From positions 19,859 to 83,858 of the forward strand of contig BBDJ01000022.1 of the NCBI GenBank assembly GCA_001312325.1: 64,000 bases of DNA, given 5' to 3'. Within the stretch, counting starts at the first letter, position 1. The number at the start of each line of letters is the position of its first letter. Below the pieces are notes generated by a model. The model was not told the origin of the DNA and did not search any database. It worked only from the letters and a program-made list of their open reading frames with translations. This DNA comes from Lysinibacillus pakistanensis (GTDB lineage Bacteria; Bacillota; Bacilli; Bacillales_A; Planococcaceae). Made by a program: the position numbers and the translations under genes. Positions 39,196 to 51,713 of the stretch are shown piece by piece.

Positions 39196-40917
39196 ATGAT
39201 GAATATCACGCCTAGTAGTATTAATCAAGTTAACTACAGTTTGAAAGAATTACAAGATATTTTTTTCAGCCATGAATAGTTCAATCATTGTAGCCATTAC
39301 AGACAGAACTGGAAAAATCACTTTTGTTAATGATCATTTTGCAAAATATCAAAATATACGCGTGAAGAATTATTAGGTCAGGATCACCGTTTGCTTAATT
39401 CGGGCTTCCATCCAAAATCTTTCTTCAGAGAAATGTGGAAAACAATCGGTAAGGGGAATATGTGGAATGGTGAGGTATGTAATCGCGCAAAGGATGGCAG
39501 CCTGTATTGGGTAAAAACGACGATTATTCCGTTCCTGGATGATAACGGAAAGCCATATCAATATATTGCTATACGAGTTGATATTACTGCTCAAAAGGAT
39601 ATAAAAAAAATTACTCATATTGCTTATCACGATGAATTAACAGGACTACCAAACCGTCGTAAATTAGAACAACGTTTAGAAAATGAATTCCATCAATCTC
39701 GACGTACAGAAGAAAAGTTTGCGTTGTTTTTCATTGATGTGAATCGTTTTAAAAACATTAACGATGAACTTGGTCATATTATCGGGGATATGTTTTTAGT
39801 AGAGATGGCAAATCGCTACGCAATATTGATCATACATCTAATTCTTTCTACCGACACAATAGTGATGAATTTGTGATGATTCTTAACGATGTAAACCGTA
39901 TTGAGGAGATGGCCAAGGAAATCATTGGTGTATTTAATGATAGCTTTATTGTCGATACGTATGAGTTCTATGCAAGTATTAGTATTGGCATTAGTATTTT
40001 CCCAGATCACGCAAGTTCCATTGAAGAGCTATTAAAAAAATGCTGATATTGCTATGTATGCAGCAAAATCTACACGCGGCAATCAATATCGCTTATACCG
40101 TCCAAATATGGAAGAGGCAAATGATAAATGGCTATTACTCGAAACAAAATTACATCAAGCATTAAAAAAAGATATTTTAGAGCTACATTATCAACCAAAA
40201 ATTGATTTAAAAACAGATAAAGTGATTGGAATGGAGGCGTTACTTCGCTGGTATGATCCTGAATTAGGTCAAATGCCACCTGACCGTTTCATTCCTTTTG
40301 CAGAAGAGTGTGGACTTATTAATGATATCGGTGTTTGGGTGTTACGGAAAGCATCTGCGCAAGCACGTGCTTGGAACGAAAGCTACCATTTAAACTTACG
40401 AGTGGCTGTTAATATCTCACCTATCCACATTAGTACAACAGGCTTTGTTGACATGGTTCGAGACGTTATTGCGGAAACAGGAATAAATCCTCATTTATTA
40501 GAAATTGAAATTACAGAGATGAGTATGTTGGATTACACAGAGGACTTAATTGATACAATTAAGCAATTAAGAGCTCTTGGAATAACGATTTCTTTAGATG
40601 ATTTCGGAACTGGCTATTCATCGTTAAATTACTTAAAGAAATTCCCTGTAGATGTTTTAAAAATAGATCGTGCATTTGTCCGTGATATTGTACCAGAAAA
40701 ATCAGGAATTGCCATGATTTCCGCGATGATTTCTTTAGCACATGCATTAAACCTTGAGGTAGTAGCAGAGGGTGTAGAGGAAGAAGCCGAGTTAAAAGTG
40801 CTTCGTGAGCAGGGCTGTGAGTACGTACAGGGCTATTATTTTAGTAAACCACTATCGGTAGAAGACTTTACAAAACTGATTGATGAAAGTGTATCAGTGA
40901 ATAAATCCGACTTTTAA
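39196..40917 (+). CDS. PAS-GGDEF-EAL cyclic-di-GMP protein, GGDEF site degenerate (frameshifted)
   Basis: About 572 residues, soluble. A PAS sensor ([20 protein letters not shown] to [20 protein letters not shown]) is followed by a GGDEF domain whose active site reads [11 protein letters not shown] instead of GGDEF. An EAL phosphodiesterase closes it with all key motifs: EALLRW, the Asn of [36 protein letters not shown] and QGYYFSKPL. It should therefore degrade c-di-GMP, not make it. Breaks near 39262, 39345, 39820 and 40032 are corrected. GGAG lies seven bases ahead of the ATG at 39196. Confidence 0.9.
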
Positions 40918-40974
40918 GTATGGAAAGTTAACTCAAAATGATTGATATTTTTTAACTGTTTTGCTAAAGTTATT

Positions 40975-42691
<1,717 letters not shown>

Positions 42692-42703
42692 AAAGCTGTA
42701 CCC

Positions 42704-42744
42704 CAACACCCTCTTTTGAAAAACGAATTAGAGGGTGTTTTATT
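42704..42744 (+). terminator. Terminator of proS
   Basis: AACACCCTCT pairs with AGAGGGTGTT across a 15-base loop, followed by TTATT. Confidence 0.8.
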
Positions 42745-42890
42745 ACATAATTTTGGTTAACCGACACTAAAACACTTCATCTTAATTAACTCGAATAATG
42801 CTAATTTTTGGTTATGGAAATTCACAAAATAAAGTATGATAAATATATCTTAGCAAAAAAAGTGTACCATCTAAAAAAAGGAGATTAAAA

Positions 42891-43737
42891 ATGGTTCATC
42901 TTTATTTATCTGATTTATTAACCCGCTGTCATTATAATGACAATAGAACTTTACTTATCCGCCACTCCTTAAAGCATGAACGATTTATCAAAGCGTATCG
43001 TGACGGCTTTTTACGAGAATATACACAAAAACAATTGCCCCATTTTTATGATGCCTATGATCATGTTATTGTTTTTCTGCAGATGAAGGAACAACGGCGA
43101 AATATTTAACCTCGTATGAAGTAAGACATGGGGCGTCACCGCTCGTAGCTCCTGATTGCTCACCGTTTTTGCTAGAACCTTATAAGGGTGAAATTATGCA
43201 TCCTTTGTTTAAAATCCAAAGGGACCCATTACAGCCCTATGAAAATAAATTATATATTGAATGGGGCAAGGCAGCTGTACGATGGTATCAAAAAGGCACT
43301 AATGAAAAAAAATCATTACTCAGCTCGTCAATACGGGTCAATTTGTCTTTCCAGGATACGAAAGCGTCCTGTTAACGTTTCAAGAGCTGAAACAAATCAT
43401 TGATAATCCTCAACTTTATGCAGATTGGCATTTCGCATTAAGCGCAATCAATGCAATTTACGCTATCACAGATTGTTCTAATGGAAAAATTTATATTGGT
43501 TCCTCCTACAATAAAAATGGCTTACTTGGTCGTTGGTCAGAGTATGCCTTGACAATCAATGGCGGCAATCTAGCATTTGAGCAGTTAGGTCAACAAAACC
43601 CTAATGCACATTTACAATTCCAGTATACGATTTTAAAAGTACTACCAAAAGATATCACTGCATTAGAAGCCATCGAGGTCGAAAACAACTTTAAACGAAA
43701 GCTACAAACAATCCAGTTTGGTTATAACCATAATTAA
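42891..43737 (+). CDS. GIY-YIG nuclease-domain protein (frameshifted)
   Basis: About 282 residues. The last 100 hold the GIY-YIG fold, INAIYAITDCSNGKIYIGSS (the two Tyr motifs), with the catalytic Arg in LLGRWSEYALTINGGN and the conserved Glu in EAIEVENNFKRKL. The N-terminal 170 residues (MVHLYLSDLLTRCHYNDNRT, FYDAYDHVIVFLADEGTTAK, LYIEWGKAAVRWYQKG) are a separate domain that accompanies GIY-YIG in similar Firmicute proteins. Breaks near 43080 and 43303 are simple slips. Expected to cut DNA or RNA; the role is not known. Confidence 0.82.
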
Positions 43738-43768
43738 AGTGGATACTAGTAGAATCGAGGCTACATCT

Positions 43769-44842
43769 ATGAATCTTCAATACCTATACAATGAATATCT
43801 CAATATAAAATTTAACAGAGATTTACCAGCTTCTCATTTCGATTACTTTGAATACGGTGTGCTTGAGGATGGGAGTGCACAGTTATTTTTTGTCGATCAA
43901 AAATGAAGCGTTTTTAGAGTGGGCAGAGGAACTTCAACCTAGAGATCCTTATTACACTAATAATCCTAGCTGGAAACCTGTGCTCTCATCATTCTATAAG
44001 CAACTAAATATCTATGATGAACAGACTTTTTATTATCTGCTGTTTACGATTAACTCAACGACAGCCATTCACAGCATTAATCCATACAATGCCATGAATG
44101 ATTTTATGAAAAATTATTGCTTTTTCCAATTAGCTCAGTTATCTGCTATTACAAGATTAAACGATGAGCAGAAACGGCAATTAAAAGACTTTTTCTTCTT
44201 TTTCTATCTATACGCACACCCTGTTAATGAAGAGACCCTTTATGCCTTTTCATTCAATGGACAAGACTTGGTTCATACAAAAAGTAATATCCAAATAGAA
44301 CATTATTTCAATAATTATCATGATTACTATAGCGAGAATTCGGAGAAGTTTCATCATCAATTATTGATTGCTCCACATGAAGTAATGGCTTGCAAAAATT
44401 TGACACTGGAGCTTTTAAGGGCAATAGAGGGGAAATCAAGCAAGCTGATTATGCCACCCGAGGAAGGCATGGAAACCGTATTACGGCTAATAAACGATGT
44501 TGATTATTTTTTTACAGACGTATACTGATAACAAAGCAACGGTATATGATGTGATGAAAAATGTTCTCGCAGACCATTGTTCAAACTCTTACCAGAATTA
44601 TTGTTTTCCCACACTGCTACAGAATTATGTTACCTATATTCTGTACTTTCAGTTTGATGAAATTAATAACTTGGTAGATTATTTTCGCGACTCACCATTA
44701 TGGTGCAAACTAATTATTAATAAAATATTCGCCGATACAATCTTTCTTCAAAAAAATCATGAGGCAAGGCCATATAGATATAAATGAATATCCACATATC
44801 ATTAAATTATTCGAAAAAGAGACTCGAAGAATTTATTTGTAA
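43769..44842 (+). CDS. Uncharacterised protein of about 357 residues (three frameshifts)
   Basis: Follows the GIY-YIG gene by 31 bases, probably in one operon. GAGG lies eight bases before the ATG (MNLQYLYNEYLNIKFNRDLP). Runs near 43896, 44506 and 44755 need one base less; corrected, it ends RQGHIDINEYPHIIKLFEKE then TRRIYL. Soluble, very rich in Phe, Tyr and Asn (DEQTFYYLLFTINSTTAIHS, FFFFFYLYAHPVNEETLYAF), with a helical C-terminal half. No motif recognised. The pairing with a nuclease makes a role in defence or nucleic-acid metabolism possible but unproven. Confidence 0.7.
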
Positions 44843-44872
44843 TAGCAACTATGAAAAGGGAGAATAATATAA

Positions 44873-45566
44873 ATGGTAGAATTAATCGATTGGAGAAATG
44901 GTGCGAAAGGACACAAATTTATAGCTTCCTTTAGTGGAGGAAAGGATAGTGTCCTAGCCATATATAAAGCATCACAAGTTGGCCAAGCGATTGGTCTTAT
45001 CGTCATGTTGGAGGAAGAAGGGCAGCGTTCTAGATCACATGGAATGCCACCTGAGCTAATACAGGCACAAGCTGACTCGATAGGTTTACCCGTCTATACA
45101 GCTGCTGCAAGTTGGGCAGATTATGAAAGTGTTTTTTTTAGGTCTTTTAGAACAGGCTAAAAATCAAGGGGCAGAGGTATTGGTTACTGGTGATTTAGAT
45201 ATGCCTGCACATGGCTGCTGGCATGAAAAGATCACAAAAAAAGGTAGGATTAAAGCTCGGCATGCCTTTATGGGAGATGGATCATCGAGAAGCTGTCGAT
45301 GAATTTATTCACCTAGGATTTGTTACGATGATCGTCACGGTCAATTTATCTTTAGGCATGACGGAGGATGATTTAGGACGAGTTCTTACACCAGATTATA
45401 TTAAGGAACTTGAAGCCCGAAACATTGACCTTGTGGGGAAGGTGGAGAATTCCACACAACGGTTATTGATGGTCCTCTTTTCCAATATCCAATTACTGTT
45501 CGAAAATGTCCGATTATTAGAAATGGAGGATATGCATTTTTACCTTTGGAACTTGCAAAAAAATGA
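44873..45566 (+). CDS. Dph6-related ATP pyrophosphatase (diphthine-ammonia ligase family), frameshifted
   Basis: PP-loop ATPase of about 230 residues: IASFSGGKDSVLAIYKA is the SGGKDS loop. Further family blocks are EEEGQRSRSHGMPPELIQAQ and GEGGEFHTTVIDGPLF, the latter restored after a slip near 45435. Bacteria lack diphthamide, so these proteins must modify something else. Other breaks lie at 45135 and 45212. GGGAG precedes the ATG. Ends LPLELAKK. Confidence 0.85.
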
Positions 45567-45579
45567 TCTAAAAAGAAGG

Positions 45580-45845
45580 GAAACAAATGAGCTCAATGTT
45601 AGATACAAACATTGATAATCATGGTTGTCAAAATTGGGCTCTAAGTTGATGCGTACAAGGAATACTAATTGTAAATCTCCAATCTGTGGATCGGCTTTTA
45701 AATTATCGAAAGTAAATTTTGCCTTCGCCTTTAAAAGAAATGTTAATAAAGCATTGTGACGTTCCTGCTTGTTGCTATGGGTACCGTCAGGAAAATGCGG
45801 ATTTACAAGTCCATTTTCCTGAAGGTACCTCTTTTCATTGGATTT
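45580..45845 (-). pseudogene. Start-less minus-strand frame next to the M23 gene
   Basis: Directly beyond the M23 stop, the minus strand stays open for about 85 codons: KRYLQENGLVNPHFPDGTHS, NKQERHNALLTFLLKAKAKF, TFDNLKADPQIGDLQLVFLV, NLEPNFDNHDYQCLYLTLSS. The amino-acid mix is protein-like, but no start or ribosome site is seen and the frame runs into the opposing Dph6 gene. It may be a remnant tied to the repeat that overlaps it. Function unknown. Confidence 0.35.
45780..45829. repeat. Palindromic repeat with GGTACC ends (copy 1)
   Basis: An 18-base arm at 45780-45797 (GGTACCGTCAGGAAAATG) and its complement at 45812-45829, one mismatch, 14-base loop. The right arm with flank (22 bases, 45812-45833) is repeated exactly at 46345-46366 within the M23 gene. 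Confidence 0.65.
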
Positions 45846-46452
45846 TTAAAATCTTATTCTATCCTTATTTGTTGGAATACCATTATTTACTTTTTCCCAT
45901 GTACCATTTTTAAATAATTCGTATTGTTCAAAAGCACAAGGCAATCCTTTTGCAGTCGCTATGTCACTACTATCCATAAGTTGAAAATGCAAATGCGGAG
46001 CAAAGGAGTTACCTGAATGACCCACTTTACCAATAACTTCACCTTTTTTTTACTCTCTGTCCAACTGAAACCTGAATGGAGTCTGTTTGAAGATGGACTA
46101 ATGCAGCGTATACATTGTCGCCACATTCTATAATGATATAGTTACCAGCAACTGATTGTATGTCGTCTTTCTTCGGATTGAAATAATGAGCATTTTTATA
46201 AGCGTTAGTCATATCTGAAAGCACTTTTGTTCGTGTTCGTTCTTTATAACCATCCTCTGCTTTGACAATAATCCCATCGCAAGGAGCGTATACGTCTTGC
46301 CCCCAACAATAATATCCATCTAAGGGAACCCCCAAAAAAATCCGCATTTTCCTGAAGGTACCTCTTGATGTCAATTCTAAATAATACTGAATAAAAAGGT
46401 CGAAGAGTTTAACTTCTGTAACTTTATTGCATTTTGAACATATGTTTTTCAA
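45846..46452 (-). CDS. M23-family peptidase (LytM fold), frameshifted, N terminus uncertain
   Basis: Zinc peptidase that cleaves peptidoglycan bridges or related peptides. Zinc ligands are seen in WGQDVYAPCDGIIV (Asp; the preceding His of the usual H-x3-D is not obvious) and in HSGNSFAPHLHFQLMD (H-x-H). The poly-T run near 46049 is one base too long. The C terminus is FKNGTWEKVNNGIPTNKDRI then RF. The start at 46452 (MKNICSKCNKVTEV) has no good ribosome site, and the repeat at 46345-46366 sits in the N-terminal region (RGTFRKMRIF), so the original start may have been altered. Confidence 0.7.
46340..46366. repeat. Single-arm copy of the GGTACC repeat inside the M23 gene
   Basis: ATCCGCATTTTCCTGAAGGT and the following bases match the complement of the left arm of copy 1 (about 24 of 25 bases) and its right arm plus flank (22 of 22). 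Confidence 0.6.
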
Positions 46453-46489
46453 AGGTATAAAACCAATATCATTTTGACTAAAATAAAAA

Positions 46490-46539
46490 TTGACTGGACA
46501 CTAAATGGTGTCATATAATTAAGACACCATTTAGTGTCC
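46490..46539 (+). promoter_or_regulatory. Promoter and 17-base perfect operator of the ArsR-SRPBCC operon
   Basis: TTGACT (46490-46495), 18-base spacer, TATAAT (46514-46519). The arms GGACACTAAATGGTGTC (46496-46512) and its exact complement (46523-46539) fill the spacer and the start region, leaving only the -10 box free between them. Typical for an autorepressor. Confidence 0.88.
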
Positions 46540-46559
46540 TATTGGAAAGGGTGGTGGTT

Positions 46560-46913
46560 TTGAGTAACAAGCATCAAGAGCGTGACGTTTATGTAGCCAT
46601 TGCTGATCCAACAAGGCGTCAATTGCTCAATTTGTTAGCAAAGGCAGATGAGTTACCACTTCATGAATTAACGGCTCAATTTGAAATGGGGCGTACAGCT
46701 GTATCTAAACATTTAACTATCCTAAAAGATGCTGGTCTTGTTATTGCTCGAAAAGAGGGTAGAGAAACAAGATATAGGCTGAATGCGGCTCCATTGAAAG
46801 AAATACAGGATTGGGTATCAATTTATGAAGGTTTCTGGAAAGAAAGAATATCAAAATTACATTTACTATTGGAGGAGAAAAAAAATGAAACCATATGTAT
46901 CGTTAGATTTTAA
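46560..46913 (+). CDS. ArsR-family regulator
   Basis: About 117 residues; TTG start (MSNKHQERDVYVAIADPTRR) with GGGTGG five bases ahead. The winged helix is AQFEMGRTAVSKHLTILKDA then GLVIARKEGRETRYRLNAAP. No metal-binding Cys motif is present; this is the subclass paired with SRPBCC proteins. The C terminus overlaps the next gene by 29 bases, but an extra A in the eight-A run at 46878-46885 may have lengthened it. It should bind the large palindrome over its own promoter. Confidence 0.9.
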   Translation: MSNKHQERDVYVAIADPTRRQLLNLLAKADELPLHELTAQFEMGRTAVSKHLTILKDAGLVIARKEGRETRYRLNAAPLKEIQDWVSIYEGFWKERISKLHLLLEEKKNETICIVRF

Positions 46914-47295
46914 ATTTACAAGTTCAATTGAGCAGGTATGGCATGCCCTTACAGATTCGGATACACTTGCAAAATGGATTTGGAACAATGATTTTCAGCC
47001 GATTATAGGCCATAAATTTCAGTTCCGAGCTGAGCCAAACGAATGGTGGGATGGCATTGTCGATTGTGAGGTGCTTGAAATAGAAGAGCCACATAAATTA
47101 TCATACACTTGGACAAGTGCTGGAGAAACTACGACCGTTACTTGGACGTTAACACAAACAGCAGAGGGTACAACACAGCTACATCTTGATCAAGGTGGAT
47201 TTAGTGAAGAAACAAAAGCTCGTCAAGGAGCTATCGAAGGGGCAAAATACGCTTGGATGAATATGAGTTCGCAGCTTGAAAAAGTATTAGCTTAG
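46885..47295 (+). CDS. SRPBCC/AHSA1-type ligand-binding protein
   Basis: Intact, 136 residues, GGAGGAG site inside the ArsR gene. Reads MKPYVSLDFKFTSSIEQVWH, ALTDSDTLAKWIWNNDFQPI and ends AWMNMSSQLEKVLA: the START-like AHSA1 fold with a hydrophobic cavity. ArsR-AHSA1 pairs are common in Bacilli; the ligand is unknown. Translationally coupled to the regulator. Confidence 0.9.
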   Translation: MKPYVSLDFKFTSSIEQVWHALTDSDTLAKWIWNNDFQPIIGHKFQFRAEPNEWWDGIVDCEVLEIEEPHKLSYTWTSAGETTTVTWTLTQTAEGTTQLHLDQGGFSEETKARQGAIEGAKYAWMNMSSQLEKVLA

Positions 47296-47443
47296 TTCAA
47301 ACAAAATTGAGACAAATGAGAGCGCAATTCCTTAGCAAGAATTGTGTTCTTTCATTTTCTGAAGGAAGCTCTTCTATGAAAGCAAGGGGCTCTTTGAAAA
47401 ACCTGAAGCACCTACTTAATTTAGTAAATGGAAGGATAATATA

Positions 47444-50400
47444 ATGAAGATCAATCAACTAATTGCTAACAATATTAATCGTTAGATGTTGTCTTACCAG
47501 AGGATCAATCACTAGGAATTGCAGGTTTGTCAGGATCAGGAAAAACTACATTTTGTCAAACAATTGGGGAAGAATCAAAAAAAACGCCTTGTTTCTTTAT
47601 TGCCAAAGGCTGAATATCAATATTTATTTCCAAATATTATGGAAACAAATTTCAGTGCCATCAAAATGGAGGACATGCCCTTAGTTCTTTTTTTAGGGAA
47701 ATCATCCATTTCTACAAATCCACGTTCAACAATTGGCACGCATACGGGTGTTTTTAAAGAGATTCGTGATCGACTGGCAGATGAATTTCATCTGTCTCCT
47801 GAGGTTTTTTTCCTTTAACAATGCATTGGGCTGGTGCCCTGCTTGTAAAGGACGTGGTACAACAAAAAAATATTGAATGTAAAAAAATGTGGGGGCAAGC
47901 GCTATAGTCAGGAAGTAGAACAACATAAAATAACTTTATGGAATGAACAATTTAGTATTTCTGACATCCACAATTTAAGTATCGAAACAATCTTTTCCCT
48001 GTCAAAGGAATTAAAAATTAGTGAAGAGAAACAACATATTCTTCAAAATATTATCCAAATGAATATTGGCTATTTAACATTAAATCGCATTATGGGCACC
48101 TTGTCAGGAGGGGAATTAACTAGACTTTACTTAGCAGAATTTATGGCAACAAGCGAAAATACCGTAATTATTATTGATGAAATCTCTGTTGGTCTTGATC
48201 ATAACACCCTAGTTAAAATTTTAGAACAAATACAGCAATTAGGCTCTAAAAATCAAATTTGGCTTATCGATCATTCCGATACAGTGTTAGACACGGCTAA
48301 TCAGCCTATATTCTTTGGGCCAGGTAGTGGCAAATACGGTGGACAAATCGTTGAAGAATCTCCTCGACCACAGCCAATCTTTTGGGAAAGAAATCAAAAA
48401 AAACCATCTACCTTCTATCAATTCCGTGAATTACATTGCCGAAATATTCAAATGGATAAAATAGAAATTCCTCAAAACCGACTGGTAACCTTTACAGGAG
48501 AGTCTGGCTGTGGGAAGTCAACCCTTGTCAATGAGTGTATAGCAAAGGATTTTGTGAAGCGCTATCCAAAAGATAAACTAGTGATGGTAGGACAAGATCG
48601 CAATCAATCGATCACTAGCCGATCCACTGTTGCAACATTCCTCGATATTAAAAAGAAATTAACCAAATATAGTGATGACATTGATGATATTTTTCTACGC
48701 TCGATTGAGGATATTATTGACGAACTTCCGAATGAAGATATTGCCCATAAGCGTTTAAGCTTGCTTATTAAGCTTGGACTTGGTTATTTGACGCTGGAAA
48801 GAAAAACACAATCCCTATCAACTGGTGAATTTCAATGTGTGCATTTAGTGTCAGAGTTGTTTGCAAATTCTCGAAATCCACATACACTCTTTATCTTTGA
48901 TGAGCCATCAAAAGGGCTATCTCAAAACATTTTAAATCAATTTATTGCTAGTATCAGAGACATTTTACAAGATGAATCCATCTCCATCATTATGATTGAG
49001 CACAATGCCTATATGTTAGAAAGCTCAGATTTTATTGTTGATTTTGGTAAAAGACAGCAGGAGCCTGTGACACATCTCAAGGTGGTTAGCCATGAACACT
49101 ATTTTAATCAGGATAACCATTCAAAAGATACAGCTCTATTACAAATCGCATCAACGCTTGAATCAAGAAATGGTATTCAATACTTAGAAGACCATCCTAT
49201 AAGTTATTTTAAAAATGCAGAAAATGTTTATAAAGGTGGCATCTTAAAAAGCTATCCTCAATGGCCCGCCTCATTTACGGTGAATATGAATCAAACAAGA
49301 TAGCCCCCGTCATAGCAATTGATCTTGAAAGACATCTATATAGTCAATATAGTTTTTTATATGAAATAGCTGGACTCATAAATCATATTATCGCTGCACA
49401 TCCAACGAATAAGGATACAAGAAGCTTCGATTTCTTTAGTCAAGAAAACCATTGTCCAAGCTGTTCAGGAAGATTGGAAATCGAAAAATTTGATTTTGAG
49501 CTTGTCATTCAAGACAAAAACGTTTCATTTTGGGATGGATTACTTCATCCAGATGTGATGGAGGTCTTAAAATACTATCAACATTCCAAACTGGAGTTCC
49601 TCTTTGAAGAGATAAAAAATGAACTTGGGCAAGATATTAGTAAAAGCTATAATGATATGACCGAAGATGAAAAGCATACATTTTTATATGGTTATTGGAA
49701 AAAGTCATTTTATGATAAAGCAACGAAATCCTCGAAAAAAATGGGAAGGCTTTAATTTTATTATTGGTCGCTATATTGTCATTTCCAAATCAATTATTAA
49801 AGAGCAAATGAAAGAATCTAGAGTGATGATACCTTGCCCAATATGTTATGGTTCGGTCCTCAATCATCAAAAGAAATTACAATTCGGTGATTTCGATATA
49901 CGTGAAATTATTCATCAATCGATTGATGAGGTCATAAAAACAGTTGGGGAATTACCAGAGCTAGAAAAAAATCAAAGCCATTGTTGGGGGAGATATGTCA
50001 CTTACAACCGATGTTTCCTTACTACCTTGGGAAACAAAGGTATCGTTGAAAATGCTTGAATTAGAGCTTGCAAGCTTTGTCGGTTATGAAATCGTTTTAC
50101 AAAACGCGCTGCCATTCTGGGATTGCATTAAAGGCAACATTAAAGCAATAAGCAATAAAAATCTAATTACCATCTGTGATTTTGCTACTATTAATGAAAC
50201 TAGAGAAGCCATTATCGATAAATATTTCACCAATGGAAAATTCAAAAAACTAACGTATGTCTATGAGGCATTTGGTTACAAAAAAATCGTTACGCAAATT
50301 AACAAGGTGAAAGCAAGTCATCCATGCCCATTCTGTAAAGGGAAAAAAAGTCATTTCAGAGGATAATCTTCATGATGGTGTATTTAAATTATCTGTTCCT

Positions 50401-50618
50401 TGTGTGAGTTGTAAAGCAAGTGGAATCAATGAAGAAGGACGAAAGGAAATCATCGATGGCATTGATATACAAACTTGGTTAACTGGCACAGTAAGTGATG
50501 TTATTACAGAAGGAACACATATTGAGCTGTTGCCCATATTCCTATTTTCAATCGCATCAGAGAGCTGAATAAACAAGAGATGATGGCGATTTATCAATAC
50601 CTTGAGCAGAATAATTAA
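47444..50618 (+). CDS. Divergent UvrA-like tandem ATPase with a cysteine-motif C-terminal region (frameshifted)
   Basis: About 1050 residues. First ATPase: Walker A GLSGSGKTTFCQTIG, a UvrA-type zinc module with CPACKGRG and CKKCGGKRY, signature TLSGGELTRLYLAEFM, Walker B IIIDEISVGLD. Second ATPase: FTGESGCGKSTLVNE, altered signature SLSTGEFQCVHLVSELF, FIFDEPSKGLS and IIMIEHNAYML. The UvrB-binding and insertion domains of true UvrA are not evident. About 430 further residues carry CPSCSGR, CPICYGS, and CPFCKGKK with CVSCKAS. Slips occur near 47485, 47812, 47873, 49255, 49737, 49970, 50349 and 50530. GGAAGG precedes the ATG. The substrate is unknown. Confidence 0.82.
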
Positions 50619-50628
50619 TAAGAGCAAG

Positions 50629-50667
50629 AAACTCATTTGCAGCAATCCATTGCAAATGGGTTTTTTG
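50629..50667 (+). terminator. Terminator of the UvrA-like gene
   Basis: AACTCATTTGCA-type arm (50629-50640) pairs with TGCAAATGGGTT (50651-50662), followed by TTTT. Confidence 0.82.
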
Positions 50668-50761
50668 TTGAACATTTTCCAAAGAAATTCAAACAGTGAC
50701 GTCTTTGACACCTCAACCGTATTATAAGTTAATGGATTGGTATTAAAAGGGGAGATAATCT

Positions 50762-51705
50762 TTGGTACAAAAAGTATTGTTATTCGGTGATATTGGAATT
50801 GACGATACCGTTGCTTTAATCTATGCAAGGCTAAACAAAGAAATAGAAATCGTAGGGCTAGTTGCCGATTACGGAAATGTATCGCGAGAGGATGCCGTAT
50901 CCAATATCTATTATGTTATGAAATTATTTGACTTTCCAAAGGGAATACCAGTTATTTTGGGAGCAGAGGTTCCGTTAACGGGAGAACAGCCGACATATTA
51001 TCCAGAAATTCATGGGGAACGAGGGCTTGGCCCCATTATTCCGAATGAAGATCCTGAAATAAAAATCGAAAACTTTTGGGAAATCATCAAAATTATTGAA
51101 AAATATAAAGATGAGCTGATAATCGTCAATATCGGTCGTCTTACCTCACTTGCAACGTTGTTTATTCTCTATAATAAACTAATGAAGAATGTGAAGGAAA
51201 TTTATATGATGGGTGGGGCATTTTGGGTGCCTGGCAATGTCACGACAGTGGCGGAAGCAAATTTTCATGGAGATCCATTTGCAGTCAATATTGTACTCAC
51301 TTACGCAACGAATGTAACGATCATTCCATTGAATGCTACACAAAAGGCCATTGTCACACCGGGGATGGTTGATTATATAGATTCTTTTGGAAAAACGAAA
51401 ATCCTCAAACCATTAATGCAATATTATACCCGATTTTATCAAGAACGGGACCCTTCACTTCTTGGGAGCCCCGTCCATGATGCGTTAACACTTATGGCAA
51501 CGATTTATCCTAATATGTTCATTTATGAGTCATACCCTGTAACAGTTGTCGATAAATTAGAGGGACCTGCTAGAGGCAAAGTATAGCCGAAACAAGACCC
51601 TATGAAAATTTAAATGATAGGAAAAAAAGACACCGCATTGCGTTCGATATCCATTATGATATGTTCTTTCATAATTTTATGTCCATTATGACAGGTCATA
51701 AATAG
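50762..51705 (+). CDS. Nucleoside hydrolase family protein (one frameshift)
   Basis: Inosine-uridine-preferring nucleoside hydrolase fold, about 313 residues. The Ca-binding N terminus reads LLFGDIGIDDTVALIYARLN; the usual D-x-D-x-G-x-D-D is partly changed at its first Asp. Further blocks are IVNIGRLTSLATLF, EIYMMGGAFWVPGNVTTVAE and FHGDPFAVNIVL, and the active-site His is in GSPVHDALTLMAT. A missing A near 51580 truncates it; restored, the end is SIAETRPYENLNDRKKRHRI and NFMSIMTGHK. TTG start behind GGGGAG. Confidence 0.86.
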
Positions 51706-51713
51706 AGAATAAC

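Noticed and set aside
42891..50618. A single UvrABC-like system formed by the GIY-YIG protein and the UvrA-like ATPase
   Set aside because: Four kilobases with a Dph6-like gene, an opposite-strand peptidase and an ArsR operon lie between them; linkage is noted but too weak to call a system.
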